A stretch of 64,000 nucleotides of DNA from Nitrosopumilaceae archaeon (GCA_030041535.1 JASHNR010000042.1:1-64000); one strand, 5' to 3'. Positions 43,464-53,457 are shown, numbered from the stretch's first letter. The notes: a model not told the origin generated them from the letters alone. Numbers and translations: made by a program.

Positions 43464-43868
43464 ATGTTGTCAGAGCAAGAAACTAAGGAGAAATGGGGCG
43501 TTGCCCACATATACAGTAGTTATAACAATACTATTGTCCATATCACCGATGTTTCTGGTGCCGAGACAGTAGCCATCAGTTCTGGTGGAAGACACGTAAA
43601 TGCAGACAGGTATGAGTCATCTCCTTATGCTGCAATGAAATCTACTGCAGCAGTTGTAGGATCTGCTCACGACAAAGGCTTCACAGGACTTCACATCAGG
43701 GTAAGAGCTGTTGGCGGAGTTGGATCGAGAGTCCCAGGACCGGGAGCACAGGCAGCAATCAGAGCACTGGCAAGAGGTGGATTTAAGATCGGCAGAATTG
43801 ATGACGTAACACCTATTCCTCATGATACGACACGCAAGAAGGGCGGTAAAAGAGGAAGAAGAGTCTAG
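43464..43868 (+). CDS. rps11: Ribosomal protein S11 (uS11)
   Basis: The 134-residue protein has [39 protein letters not shown], then [58 protein letters not shown], uS11 throughout. A TTTTTAAAC box at about 43436-43444 lies ~25 nt before the ATG. It stands alone, outside a large ribosomal operon. Confidence 0.96.
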   Translation: MLSEQETKEKWGVAHIYSSYNNTIVHITDVSGAETVAISSGGRHVNADRYESSPYAAMKSTAAVVGSAHDKGFTGLHIRVRAVGGVGSRVPGPGAQAAIRALARGGFKIGRIDDVTPIPHDTTRKKGGKRGRRV

Positions 43869-44191
43869 GTTTCTGTTAGTTTTACCTTTACTTTTGCATT
43901 TTTGCTTTCAAAGAAGTTTGTCATAAAACTGGCAAATTTTTCTTCATACGTTTTTCCTTTAGACGCTTGAATTTTGTCATCAAGTTTTAATTGCATTGCA
44001 GACAAGAGGTCGTCTTTTATCAATATCTTGAAAAATGCCCAGCCAAATCGATTCATGGGCTCGCTAATAAGAAATCCATCATGTACTTCACAAAGCATTT
44101 GCAAGTTATCCATTGCAGAAGAAATTAGCTCAATGTCTGTTTCATATTTTGTACTTGCAATTTCTAAGATGGTTGGTCTGTTATTCATCAA
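43865..44191 (-). CDS. Conserved hypothetical protein (108 aa)
   Basis: A small soluble protein with a helical N-terminal half ([26 protein letters not shown]), a central F/W-containing strand region ([18 protein letters not shown]) and a basic helical C-terminus. It has no cysteine cluster or known motif. It converges on rps11 with 4 nt of stop overlap. Function is unknown. Confidence 0.55.
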   Translation of the reverse strand: MMNNRPTILEIASTKYETDIELISSAMDNLQMLCEVHDGFLISEPMNRFGWAFFKILIKDDLLSAMQLKLDDKIQASKGKTYEEKFASFMTNFFESKNAKVKVKLTET

Positions 44192-44280
44192 ATTCTCCAG
44201 CCAGAATCTGCAGAAAAAGCCATCTTACATTTCCAGATTGATTACACAATTATAAAATTTAGTTTATTGGCATAAATAAA

Positions 44281-44739
44281 CTAAGGATTTTCATGCAGAG
44301 TATCCAGATTATCTATCTTAGATTCTTCTTTTAATTCGTCAGATTCTCCCCTTAATTTGTCTGACCATGATACCAACTTGCCATCCTGCTCGACTTTGAT
44401 TGTGGTTTGCACCTTAACTCGGATTCCAACAGACCTAAAAAGTGTAAGCAGTTTTCCCCCGTCAATAATTTCAGTAACTTCACCAGACTGCAGTAACTCT
44501 GCAAGTTTTTCTACCACCATCCTAGTCTCTCCTGGAAATTGTGCCTCTGCATTTTCAAGAACTTCAAGTCCTCTATAACCAAGATTCTTGACAACGATCT
44601 CTCGCGGTGATACAGTAGACTTGGTAGCAGGCTGGTTTGTCTTTAATTCCTCAGTCTTCTGTTTTTGTGAGATGTTTTTTTGCATCTCAAGTAATCGTTT
44701 TGCCTTCAAAAGTTCTAGTTCTTTGTCTTCCTCTGTCAT
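44281..44739 (-). CDS. PDCD5-like nucleic-acid-binding protein
   Basis: The 152-residue protein opens with a charged helix, EEDKELELLKAKRLLEMQKN, like the start of PDCD5/TFAR19 proteins. The later region VVEKLAELLQSGEVTEIIDGGKLLTLFRSVGIRV resembles the PDCD5 helical bundle. Archaeal PDCD5 proteins bind double-stranded DNA or nascent chains. The match is by pattern and is not certain. It overlaps rtcB by 4 nt, so it may be cotranscribed and connected with RNA repair or splicing. Confidence 0.5.
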   Translation of the reverse strand: MTEEDKELELLKAKRLLEMQKNISQKQKTEELKTNQPATKSTVSPREIVVKNLGYRGLEVLENAEAQFPGETRMVVEKLAELLQSGEVTEIIDGGKLLTLFRSVGIRVKVQTTIKVEQDGKLVSWSDKLRGESDELKEESKIDNLDTLHENP

Positions 44740-46217
44740 CCCTTGATTACCCCTACAGGAACAAGTTTAGCTACTTTTGTTGCTATACCCATTTCATGAG
44801 ATACATTTGCCACAGTGTCCACGTCCTTGTATGCCTCCGGCGTTTCCTCAACAACACCTTCTCTTGTAAGAGCTTTTATGAAAATTCCTTTGTCACCAAG
44901 AGACTTTTGAACTTGGCCCTCAGTGAAACTGCGTCTTGCAGCTGATCTTGACATCATTCTTCCTGCACCATGAGCAGTAGAACCAAAGCTCAAATCCATA
45001 GAACCTGGTTTTCCCAAAAGAATCCAGCTGCCAGTACCCATAGATCCTGGAATAAAGACGGGTTGCCCCAAGTCTCTATATTTTAGTGGGATTTCATCTC
45101 TGCCTTTTGGAAATGCTCTTGTTGCGCCTTTTCTATGAACCACTACAGAACGTAGCTCGCCATCAATTTTGTGTTTTTCAACCTTTGCGATGTTATGAGC
45201 CACATCATAGATGAGTTTCATATCCAAATCTTCTTCTGTTTGCCCAAAGACTCGCTCAAATGCTTTTCTTGTCCAGTGTGTAATCATCTGCCTATTGCTC
45301 CAAGCAAAGTTCAATGCCGCAAACATTGCTTTTCTGTAAGATTCACCCTCCTCAGAAGAATTTGGTACGCAGGCAAGTTCTCTATCGACTAGATTAATTT
45401 TATATTTTTGAAGTGCCTGTTCAGATGTCCTAAGATAATCACTGCAGACCTGATGTCCAAATCCTCGCGAACCGCAGTGGATTAGCACCATAATTTGTCC
45501 TTCATTGTAAATTCCCATCCTGTTTGCAGCCTCTTTATCATGAATCTGATCAACACGTTGAACCTCAAGAAAGTGATTTCCTGAACCCAAGCTGCCAAGT
45601 TGTGGAGAGCCTCGCTTGCGTGCGGTTTGTGACACTCTGCTTGGGTCTGCATTTTTTATTTGACCGTTTTCTTCGCATACGTCAGCGTCATCTTTTGAGC
45701 CATATCCATGATCCACTGCCCATTGCACCCCACGTACAAGAACCTCATCAAGTTCCGAGGGGCTCAGCTTTACTGCTCCTTTTGAGCCAACCCCTGAAGG
45801 TATTGATTTGAAGAGTTCAAGTACGAGTTCCTTTAGTTTTGGCCTTACATCTTTTTCAGTAAGATTTGTCCTCACCAGCCTCACACCACAGTTTATGTCA
45901 TAACCTACGCCCCCAGGACTTATCATTCCCTCTTTGGCATCCATGGCAGCCACTCCACCGACTGGAAAGCCATATCCTTCATGGCCATCAGGTAGCACCA
46001 CTACGTGTTTTACAACTCCAGGTATCGTAGAAACATTTACGGCTTGAGTGATAGTCCTATCAGTTAGCATTTTTTGTAATAATTCTTCATTTGCATAGAT
46101 TGTGACTGGAACCTTCATGCCTCGGGAAGCATCTGCCTCTATGCGATATTCCATATTTCCTATTTTTTTTGGAATTAACGAAGTCATTTCTTTCTGCGAA
46201 AAAGGATATTTGGACAC
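44736..46217 (-). CDS. rtcB: RNA-splicing ligase RtcB
   Basis: The 493-residue protein has the RtcB signatures GYGFPVGGVAAMDAKEGMISPGGVGYDINCGVRL (metal-binding Asp/Cys), HCGSRGFGHQVCSDY, VHRKGATRAFPKG, GSMGTGSWILLG and SFGSTAHGAGRMMSR. It joins exon ends after the tRNA endonuclease removes introns, which the tRNA-Trp at 58257 would need. The first 8 nt upstream contain no better start than ATG 46217. Confidence 0.96.
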   Translation of the reverse strand: MSKYPFSQKEMTSLIPKKIGNMEYRIEADASRGMKVPVTIYANEELLQKMLTDRTITQAVNVSTIPGVVKHVVVLPDGHEGYGFPVGGVAAMDAKEGMISPGGVGYDINCGVRLVRTNLTEKDVRPKLKELVLELFKSIPSGVGSKGAVKLSPSELDEVLVRGVQWAVDHGYGSKDDADVCEENGQIKNADPSRVSQTARKRGSPQLGSLGSGNHFLEVQRVDQIHDKEAANRMGIYNEGQIMVLIHCGSRGFGHQVCSDYLRTSEQALQKYKINLVDRELACVPNSSEEGESYRKAMFAALNFAWSNRQMITHWTRKAFERVFGQTEEDLDMKLIYDVAHNIAKVEKHKIDGELRSVVVHRKGATRAFPKGRDEIPLKYRDLGQPVFIPGSMGTGSWILLGKPGSMDLSFGSTAHGAGRMMSRSAARRSFTEGQVQKSLGDKGIFIKALTREGVVEETPEAYKDVDTVANVSHEMGIATKVAKLVPVGVIKG

Positions 46218-46252
46218 AATTTAAATCATGAGTAAGACGCGGTTTCTAATTT

Positions 46253-46390
46253 CTATTTTATCAGCTTGGTGGTATGTCTATAAAGATCATGTAATTTTTT
46301 GCCATCAAGGGAGGAGCCCTTGTCCTCAGCAGGATCGTCCATGGCACTTGTGTTATCTTCATCTTTTTTCTCTTTTTTGATGTCATTCAT
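46253..46390 (-). CDS. Small charged protein (45 aa), tentative
   Basis: From ATG 46390 to TAG 46253 the frame encodes NDIKKEKKDEDNTSAMDD, then PAEDKGSSLDGKKLHDLYRHTTKLIK. The first half is acidic/basic disordered sequence and the second half an amphipathic helix. It could be a real small gene between rtcB and purB. Without comparison it is not proven. Confidence 0.38.
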   Translation of the reverse strand: MNDIKKEKKDEDNTSAMDDPAEDKGSSLDGKKLHDLYRHTTKLIK

Positions 46391-46498
46391 ACACTCATGT
46401 TTGGATATCAGTATAAAAGATTGGTGATGAGAGGAAAGAGAGTTTGATTTGCATCTTCTTCAAGTAGATTTATTTTGCTAGTATGGTTTACTTCAGAC

Positions 46499-47860
46499 AT
46501 GCCAATTCTGCCAATTGATGCAGGCCGTTATGGAACAGACGCCATGAAGGAAGTTTTCGACGACCAAAAAAAGATTTCATACCAGCTAGAAATTGAGGCT
46601 GCGGTAGCTCAGTCACAATCAGAGATAGGAATGATTCCAAAAAGTGCGGCACAAAATATTGCACAGATGGCAAGATCTGGAAAAATAACTACAAAAAGAG
46701 TAAAACAGCTAGAGGCAAAAAGCGATCATGACACTGCAGCTCTAGTAGAGGCCCTCAGTAAGATATGCAAATCTTCTGCAAGGCCTTGGATTCACTATGG
46801 TTTGACTAGCAATGATCTTGTTGATACCAGCAATTCTTTGCAGATGAGAGACACAATTCGCATAATAGAGCCCAAGATAGCAAGACTTGCAATTACTTTA
46901 GCTGAATTGGCAGTAAAATACAAGAAGATACCAGCGGTAGGAAGAACTCATGGCCAACACGCAAGCATAATTTCATTTGGTTTAAAATTTGCAAATCCCG
47001 CACTTGAGATGGCAAAACACATTGAAAGAATTGAAGAAATCAAGAAGCGAATCTTAATTTGCAAGACTTTGGGGGTTGTTGGAACAGGTTCCCTCATGGG
47101 AGCAAAGGCACTTGAAGTTCAAAAAAGAGTTGCAAGAAAACTTGCCTTGTTTCCTGCAGATGTCACAACTCAAGTGGTACCACGTGAAAGATATGCAGAA
47201 TATGTTTTTGCTCTGGCATTGATTGGCTCTACGCTTGAAAAATTGGCAGTGGAGATACGAAATCTTCAAAGAACAGAGATAGGTGAAGTGGCAGAACCAT
47301 TCAAGAAAGGACAGATGGGAAGCAGTGCAGTTCCAGTCAAGAGAAACCCAGTGAAAAGCGAGCGTGTGACATCGCTTTCAAAGATATTGCGAAGCCAGAT
47401 TTCTGTAACATTTGAAAACATTCCTCTTTGGCATGAACGAGACCTTTCAAATTCTGCAAATGAGCGATTCATTCTTCCCACAAGTGCTATTCTGCTCGAC
47501 GAGATGCTAGAGGCTATGACAAAAATTCTAAAAGAATTGCACGTCAACGAAGAGCAAATCAAGAAAAACTTGGAATTCACGCAGGGTCAAATCTTTGCAG
47601 AATTTGTGCTCGAGGCTCTCATAAAGAAAGGAATTCCAAGATTTGAAGCATATCGAGATATACAACGTGTTGCGTTTGCAGCATTAAAGAGTGGGACGGG
47701 TTTCAGGGATGCAGTAAAAGATGACGGTTCCATATCATCACATCTCACAGAAGAAGAGGTAGACAGCATTTTTGTTCCAGAAAATCATCTTGGTGCATCT
47801 GACCAGATAATCAAGAACGTCTACAATACAGTCAAAAAGTCCTGTGTCAAGTTTTCTTGA
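46499..47860 (+). CDS. purB: Adenylosuccinate lyase
   Basis: 453 residues from ATG 46499 (MPILPIDAGRYGTDAMKEVF); the in-frame start at 46475 adds unlike residues. Superfamily signatures are KSDHDTAALVEAL, GLTSNDLVDTSNS, VGRTHGQHASIISFGLKFA and the lyase signature loop GSSAVPVKRNPVKSERV. It acts twice in purine synthesis, on SAICAR and on adenylosuccinate. It pairs functionally with purA. Confidence 0.95.
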   Translation: MPILPIDAGRYGTDAMKEVFDDQKKISYQLEIEAAVAQSQSEIGMIPKSAAQNIAQMARSGKITTKRVKQLEAKSDHDTAALVEALSKICKSSARPWIHYGLTSNDLVDTSNSLQMRDTIRIIEPKIARLAITLAELAVKYKKIPAVGRTHGQHASIISFGLKFANPALEMAKHIERIEEIKKRILICKTLGVVGTGSLMGAKALEVQKRVARKLALFPADVTTQVVPRERYAEYVFALALIGSTLEKLAVEIRNLQRTEIGEVAEPFKKGQMGSSAVPVKRNPVKSERVTSLSKILRSQISVTFENIPLWHERDLSNSANERFILPTSAILLDEMLEAMTKILKELHVNEEQIKKNLEFTQGQIFAEFVLEALIKKGIPRFEAYRDIQRVAFAALKSGTGFRDAVKDDGSISSHLTEEEVDSIFVPENHLGASDQIIKNVYNTVKKSCVKFS

Positions 47861-48608
47861 ATTTTATCAAATTTTTATGAATAAGCGAGCCGTATTGTAG
47901 TGCTTTTTTTCTTTTCAGTGCAGAGTCACTTGGAACTCCAACTGATAGGGCAAGTTTCCGAATTATGTGTTTTCGAACCAAGTCATCCTTATTTTTTATC
48001 TTTTCTTCAATCGGGATGGTTTTTGCAAAGGCAATAAATTCCTCAGAGAGTAATGGCTGCAATATTTTTACACCAAACCCTGAGGATACATCATCTACTG
48101 CCTTCATCATTTTAATTTCATTCTCAAGTTTTGACTCCATTAGAACCATGACAGCTTTTTTGCCATTTTCTATAACTTCTCTATAAGCATTATACCCACA
48201 AAAGAGTTCATCAATACCATTTGCTGTAAGAATTTTTTTAATTCCATGTGTTTTTGCAAGTTTTGATACATAGTGAAAAGCTATACAATTCTCGTTCCAA
48301 GAAAGGTTGTCTGTCTTGATTTTGAGTTTAGTTTCTTTTGCAACACCTAAGAAAGATTCTTTTGGTATAATGTAAGTGAAATGTTTGAATCCAAGCAAAG
48401 CTGCAATTTTCTTTGAAAATTCAATATCATGTGAGCCTTCAAATCCAATAGTAAGTAAAGTTACATCAAATCCAATGTCAGAGCAAATTTTTGCCAGTAA
48501 CGAACTATCAACACCTCCAGAAAAGGCTATTGCAATTTTTTTTGTTATCAATGTGTTTTGTATTGCATGAATTATTTGCTCACGTATTTGCGTGACGGGA
48601 TTTTCCAT
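47847..48608 (-). CDS. Asparagine-synthetase-like ATP pyrophosphatase
   Basis: The 253-residue protein has the ATP-binding PP-loop IAIAFSGGVDSSLLAKICSD (residues 26-45), then NGIDELFCGYNAYREV and a helical C-terminus with KNKDDLVRKHIIRKLALSVGVP. This matches the C-terminal domain of asparagine synthetase B without its glutaminase half. The substrate is unclear, and it may be a stand-alone ATP-dependent amidation or thiolation enzyme. Its 3' end overlaps purB by 14 nt. Confidence 0.78.
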   Translation of the reverse strand: MENPVTQIREQIIHAIQNTLITKKIAIAFSGGVDSSLLAKICSDIGFDVTLLTIGFEGSHDIEFSKKIAALLGFKHFTYIIPKESFLGVAKETKLKIKTDNLSWNENCIAFHYVSKLAKTHGIKKILTANGIDELFCGYNAYREVIENGKKAVMVLMESKLENEIKMMKAVDDVSSGFGVKILQPLLSEEFIAFAKTIPIEEKIKNKDDLVRKHIIRKLALSVGVPSDSALKRKKALQYGSLIHKNLIKFKKT

Positions 48609-48668
48609 TTGCTTACGATCTAGTACTTTTTCTATGAGAGTTAAATATAGGATTCGCTAGAAAAAATC

Positions 48669-48956
48669 ATGGCGCTTGCCAAACTGACCGAGGAGCAAAT
48701 CCAAAAAGAACTGGCAAATTTGCAAGGATGGAGTGTTGTAAATGGCAAATTGCACAAAGATTTTGTTTTTGCTGACTTTATAGAGGCCTTTGGATTTATG
48801 AGTAGGGCAGCCATTCACATAGAAAAGATGAACCATCACCCAGAGTGGTTTAATGTGTACAACAAGATCAAGGTGGAACTGGTAACTCATGATGCAGGTG
48901 GAATAACGCAAAATGACGTCAACCTTGCAAAGACGCTCAACTCTTTAACAAAATAG
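48669..48956 (+). CDS. Pterin-4a-carbinolamine dehydratase
   Basis: The 95-residue protein has [75 protein letters not shown], the full DCoH/PCD pattern with catalytic MNHHPEW. It recycles 4a-hydroxy-pterins or helps pterin cofactor metabolism. The next gene is also pterin-related. Confidence 0.93.
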   Translation: MALAKLTEEQIQKELANLQGWSVVNGKLHKDFVFADFIEAFGFMSRAAIHIEKMNHHPEWFNVYNKIKVELVTHDAGGITQNDVNLAKTLNSLTK

Positions 48957-49017
48957 CATTCGTATTAACACGGCAGCCTGTACAGAATTTATATACGGAC
49001 AGTCTAAAATTTTTCAA

Positions 49018-49839
49018 ATGCCAAGCGGTTCGGCAATTCTTGACTCGGATTTTCGCTATATCGACAAAAAAGGAAATCTCCTAAGGAGCAGGACAGAGCT
49101 TTCCATAGCTGAGATGCTGGCATTTCTCGGAGTAGAATATGAATACAATTACAGCCTTACGTTGAAAAATGGAAATAAAGTTAACGTGGACTTTAAGACT
49201 GAAAAAGGACTCATAGAGGTAATAGATGATGAAAAAGACATAATAAAATACAAGGAATTAAAACAAGAAAATACAGATGCAAAAATAATTGCCATTGGTC
49301 ATCCAAAACTTGCTGCCAAGCTAAAAGAGCTTGAAGACATTGTACTTTACAAAACAAAAGATGTGCAGACAGGTTCTATATTCATCGAGGATCCTTCGTT
49401 TGCATTTGATTATGCACATATCTTGCCGCTGGTAGAAAAATGCTCTATTCTTCATGGCCATACATCATCAGTTATGGTAGAACTTGTAGGAGAAATGAAA
49501 AATAACCTACTTGTTGATTTTGGAGAAGCAAAAAAGATCATCAAGGAAGTTATTTCAATTCTAGACCATAAATTCTTCATCAACAGAAGATACCTTACAA
49601 AAGAAGATGATCTTCATTATAATATTGCATTTGATGGTCCCAAGGGAAAATTCGATCTCCGGGTTCCAAAAAACACAACATACTTACTAGAAGGAGAAGC
49701 CACAGTTGAAAACCTGTCAACTGAAATAATAAAACTTCTAGTTCCCAAGATGCCAAAGAACATAGAAGCAGTTGGTGTATACGTCTACGAGGGCTATAAC
49801 AAAGGGGCCCACATTATTTCACAGATCTCAAGATCATAG
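49018..49839 (+). CDS. Fusion of PD-(D/E)XK-like domain and PTPS/QueD-family enzyme
   Basis: Residues ~120-273 match 6-pyruvoyltetrahydropterin synthase/QueD: FAFDYAHILPLVEKCSILHGHTSSVMVELVGE (His134, C142, H146-G-H148) and LVDFGEAKKIIKEVISILDHKFF. Residues ~20-100 do not belong to that fold and read like a small restriction-endonuclease-type domain: RSRTELSIAEMLAFLGVEYEY (E27), VNVDFKTEKGLIEVID (D58, E67), KIIAIGHPKL. The usual final Lys is not obvious, so nuclease activity is uncertain. It sits between the pterin dehydratase and valS. Confidence 0.75.
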   Translation: MPSGSAILDSDFRYIDKKGNLLRSRTELSIAEMLAFLGVEYEYNYSLTLKNGNKVNVDFKTEKGLIEVIDDEKDIIKYKELKQENTDAKIIAIGHPKLAAKLKELEDIVLYKTKDVQTGSIFIEDPSFAFDYAHILPLVEKCSILHGHTSSVMVELVGEMKNNLLVDFGEAKKIIKEVISILDHKFFINRRYLTKEDDLHYNIAFDGPKGKFDLRVPKNTTYLLEGEATVENLSTEIIKLLVPKMPKNIEAVGVYVYEGYNKGAHIISQISRS

Positions 49840-49843
49840 TGAC

Positions 49844-52165
49844 ATGGAACCAAAGATAAAGGAAACAGCATGGAATCCTGAGATTGAAAAGCAGATTTTA
49901 AAACAATGGGAAGACTCTAGAGCCTACGAGTTCAAGCCCCAAGGAGAGGTTTTCGTAATTGATACTCCTCCACCATACCCATCTGGAAGACCTTGGCACA
50001 TAGGCGCAGCTGCTCATTATGCACAGATAGACATGATAGCAAGAACTGCAAGGATGTCGGGAAAGAGCGTACTCTTTCCAATAGGAATTGACAGAAATGG
50101 TCTGCCTGTAGAGATGTACACAGAGAAAAAACACAACATAAGGATGCATGAGACAGACAGAGCAGAATTTCTGAAATTGTGTGCTACTGCGCTCGATGAC
50201 CTTGAGGCAGAGATGATCCAGATAATGAAAAATCTTGGGCTTAGCGGTAACTTTTCAGAATATTATAGAACCGATTCTGAACAATATCGAGCCCTTACGC
50301 AGACCACGTTTATAGAATTATGGAAAAAGGGTCTGATATACATCGCAAATAGGCCAAATAACTATGATTGGATTACTGGAACCACTATTGCTGATGCAGA
50401 GATAACCTATGAAGAAATTCCAACCAAACTAGTTTACATGAAATTTAAGATAAAAGATTCTGATAAAGTTCTCATCATAGCCAGTACGAGACCTGAGCTT
50501 TTGTGTGCATGTCAGGCAATAATTGTAAACCCAGAGGATGAAAGACATGTTGATTCCATAGGTAAAAGTGCAATAATTCCCGTCATTAATAGAGAAGTTC
50601 AGATTAAAACTCATCCTTCAGCAGAAAAGGAATTTGGTTCAGGAGCTGTGATGGTTTGCAGTTATGGCGATCAAAATGATGTTGCGCTGTTTAGAGAACT
50701 CAAACTACAAGAAATTGTAGCTATTGGCAAAAATGGCAGAATGACCGAAGTTGCAGGACCATATGCAGGACTCAAAGTAAAACAGGCAAGAGAAAAAATA
50801 ATCGAGGATCTTCAAAACCAAGGCTTGGTCGAGAAGGTAGAAAGCATCAATCACAGAACCCCCATTTCTGAGAGGAGCAAGGCACCAATTGAAATAATCC
50901 CGATGGAAGAATACTATCTAAAGCAAAAAGAGTCCGTGGAAAAAATCAAGGAATTAGGCTCCAAGATTGTCTTTCATCCTCCCATGCACAAACAGATCCT
51001 CATGAATTGGCTAGAATCAATAACAATTGATTGGCCTATTTCAAGAAGGAGATTTTACGGAACAGAAATTCCAATATGGTACTGCAAAAAATGTTCAGAG
51101 CCGCACATACCAGAACCTGGCAAATATTACAAACCATGGAAAGATCCAAGCCCCATCTCAAAATGTACAAAATGTGGTGCAACTGAGTTTGTCGGAGAGG
51201 AAAGAACGTTTGATACTTGGATGGATTCAAGTGTTTCACCGCTATATGTCTCAAAATATGGCCATGACGAGGAATTTTTCAAAAAGACTTATCCTGCAAC
51301 AATTAGGCCACAGTCCAAAGACATCGTGAGAACGTGGCTCTATTACACAATCTTGAGGTGTGAGCAACTTACTAGACAGACACCATGGAGTGAGGCATGG
51401 ATTATGGGCTATGGTGTTGATGAGCACGGGGCAAAAATGAGCAAAAGTAAGGGAAATGTCATAGATCCTCTTCCAGTAATTCAAAAATTTGGTGCAGATA
51501 CATTTCGATTCTGGAGTGCAAGCGAGATAAATCTTGGTTACGACTTTAGATGTTCTGAGCAAAAAATTGAAACCACAAAGAAATTTCTAAGCAAACTCTG
51601 GAACATATCGAGGTTCCTATCAGGATTTCAGATTGTCAAGTCAGACAAAGTCTTTCCGGCAGATAAATGGATATTATCAGAATTGGATAAAGTTGTATCA
51701 GAATGCAAAAAGGGATTTGACGATTACAACTTTTTTGTTCCTTCAACTAGCATTCGTGAATTTACATGGAACTTATTTGCAGCACACTATATTGAAATGG
51801 TAAAGGGCCGTGCATATAGCGACAGTTTTAGCAAAGAAGAAAGAGATGCGGCAATTTTCACATTACACAAAGTTCTTTCCACGCTGCTTCTTCTTCTTGC
51901 ACCAATAACACCATTTATCACAGATTATCTTTGGCAGACTTTATACTCCGACAAGACAATTCATAAGGAAAAATTCCCACAGCAAGAAAATCATGAAGAC
52001 TGGACAGGGTTCACAAAGCCAATTACAGAGTTTAACTCTAACGTATGGAATAAGAAAAAGGAACAGAACCTATCTTTGAAGGATTCAATCGAGATGGCAA
52101 TCCCCGACGAGTTGCAACAGTTTGCAAAGGACTTACAAGCCATGCACAATCTAAAGTCTGGATAG
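49844..52165 (+). CDS. valS: Valyl-tRNA synthetase
   Basis: 773 residues from ATG 49844, 4 nt after the PTPS-fusion stop. It has the class I HIGH variant PSGRPWHIGAAAHY, an editing domain (ASTRPELLCACQAIIVNPEDERH), DWPISRRRFYGTEIPIWYCKKC, the zinc region CTKCGATEF, and the KMSKS loop GAKMSKSKGNVIDP. The combined pattern is ValS. An open frame continues upstream to 49772 inside the neighbouring gene and is not used. Confidence 0.93.
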   Translation: MEPKIKETAWNPEIEKQILKQWEDSRAYEFKPQGEVFVIDTPPPYPSGRPWHIGAAAHYAQIDMIARTARMSGKSVLFPIGIDRNGLPVEMYTEKKHNIRMHETDRAEFLKLCATALDDLEAEMIQIMKNLGLSGNFSEYYRTDSEQYRALTQTTFIELWKKGLIYIANRPNNYDWITGTTIADAEITYEEIPTKLVYMKFKIKDSDKVLIIASTRPELLCACQAIIVNPEDERHVDSIGKSAIIPVINREVQIKTHPSAEKEFGSGAVMVCSYGDQNDVALFRELKLQEIVAIGKNGRMTEVAGPYAGLKVKQAREKIIEDLQNQGLVEKVESINHRTPISERSKAPIEIIPMEEYYLKQKESVEKIKELGSKIVFHPPMHKQILMNWLESITIDWPISRRRFYGTEIPIWYCKKCSEPHIPEPGKYYKPWKDPSPISKCTKCGATEFVGEERTFDTWMDSSVSPLYVSKYGHDEEFFKKTYPATIRPQSKDIVRTWLYYTILRCEQLTRQTPWSEAWIMGYGVDEHGAKMSKSKGNVIDPLPVIQKFGADTFRFWSASEINLGYDFRCSEQKIETTKKFLSKLWNISRFLSGFQIVKSDKVFPADKWILSELDKVVSECKKGFDDYNFFVPSTSIREFTWNLFAAHYIEMVKGRAYSDSFSKEERDAAIFTLHKVLSTLLLLLAPITPFITDYLWQTLYSDKTIHKEKFPQQENHEDWTGFTKPITEFNSNVWNKKKEQNLSLKDSIEMAIPDELQQFAKDLQAMHNLKSG

Positions 52166-52232
52166 ATTCCTTTTTTCAGAGTTTTAAAAATTAAATTTTC
52201 TTTAAATAGTGATTTTTGACTATGCTATGTAA

Positions 52233-53231
52233 TTGAAGGCAGTAGTAATTAGAAAACACGGTGGACCAGATGTTTTGTCGTATGAAGAAATCGATGGGCC
52301 GCAGACAACCAAGGATCATGCAATAGTTAAAGTAGACTACTGTGCGGTAAACCACCTTGACATATGGGTTAGAAACGGTTTGCCTGGCAGGCAAGTTTTA
52401 TTTCCTCATATTTTAGGCTGCGATATTTCTGGCACTCTTGTAGAGGGATTTGGAAAATTCAAGAAAGGAGACAATGTCATAGTGTACCCGGCCATACACA
52501 GCGATGTACCAAGAATATCATTTTCCATCATAGGAGGTTTTGGCAAGTATCATGGAGGCTATGCAGAATTGATTCTAATTCCACAAAAAAATATTGTAAA
52601 AAAGCCAAGTTGGTTTACCGACATGGAAGCATGTGCATTGAATGTATCATATCTTACTGCATGGAATATGCTTGAAAGATCCAGATGCAAAAAAGGTGAC
52701 ACGGTATTCATTTGGGGCGCAAACAGCGGTGTTGGTTCTGCTGCCATACTGCTTGCCAAGGCAAGAGGTTTTAGAATTATAACTGTTGTATCAAATGAAA
52801 ACAAGGCAGGTCTTGCAAGAAAACTTGGCGCGCATCTAGTCATAGATAGAAGCGAGTCGGACGTGACGACTGAGACGCTAAAGTATACCAACAACCAAGG
52901 TGTCAATGCGGTAATTGATCATGTTGGAGCAAAAACATGGCCAACAAGTATCGATATACTCAAAGTGGGCGGAAAAATGATTACCTGCGGTACCACCACC
53001 GGAGGAGAAGCTAATGTGAACATTAGAGCTTTATACAGCAAGGAGGCAAGCATAATTGGTGCATATCTTGGTACAAAGTTACAGTTAATTGCACTGCATA
53101 AATTCATGAAATCAAATAAAATAAAGCCAATAATTGACAGCGTATTTTCTCTCAAAGACGCGCAGCTAGCGCATCAAAAGATGGAAGAGAGTTCTCAGTT
53201 TGGAAAGATAATCCTAAAGGTTTCTAGCTAA
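52233..53231 (+). CDS. Medium-chain dehydrogenase/reductase (quinone-oxidoreductase-like)
   Basis: 332 residues from TTG 52233 with a TATA-like TTTAAATAG about 25-30 nt upstream. It has VDYCAVNHLDIWVRNG, HILGCDISGTLVEGFGKFKKGDNV, YHGGYAELILIP and the NAD(P)-binding IWGANSGVGSAAILLAKARG. The four-cysteine structural zinc cluster of classical alcohol dehydrogenases is missing, as in quinone-oxidoreductase-like members. The substrate is unknown. Confidence 0.82.
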   Translation: MKAVVIRKHGGPDVLSYEEIDGPQTTKDHAIVKVDYCAVNHLDIWVRNGLPGRQVLFPHILGCDISGTLVEGFGKFKKGDNVIVYPAIHSDVPRISFSIIGGFGKYHGGYAELILIPQKNIVKKPSWFTDMEACALNVSYLTAWNMLERSRCKKGDTVFIWGANSGVGSAAILLAKARGFRIITVVSNENKAGLARKLGAHLVIDRSESDVTTETLKYTNNQGVNAVIDHVGAKTWPTSIDILKVGGKMITCGTTTGGEANVNIRALYSKEASIIGAYLGTKLQLIALHKFMKSNKIKPIIDSVFSLKDAQLAHQKMEESSQFGKIILKVSS

Positions 53232-53457
53232 TAAATTGCCTGCAATCACAATCTAGTACTAGGCATGTCTCTTTTGTTCTTATATGATCGTCTATTGAAT
53301 GACCACATTTCACATTTTTACATATGCGCCTTGTTTCTTCTCTTTGGACAACTTTTTGTGCTATCTGATTTGCCTGTTCTTTAGAATATCCTTTTTTGTC
53401 AATATAATAGTGCACCACCCTGTTGTACAATTCGCTTGGATCAAACCTACGACTCAT
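53224..53457 (-). CDS. Small Cys/His metal-site protein
   Basis: The 77-residue protein starts SRRFDPSELYNRVVHYYIDKKGYSKEQANQIAQKVVQREETRR and ends with CKNVKCGHSIDDHIRTKETCLVLDCDCRQF. Five Cys and two His in the last 30 residues look like a zinc-binding site. The N-terminal half is a helical pair. The family is unknown. The 3' end overlaps the oxidoreductase by 8 nt. Confidence 0.6.
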   Translation of the reverse strand: MSRRFDPSELYNRVVHYYIDKKGYSKEQANQIAQKVVQREETRRICKNVKCGHSIDDHIRTKETCLVLDCDCRQFIS

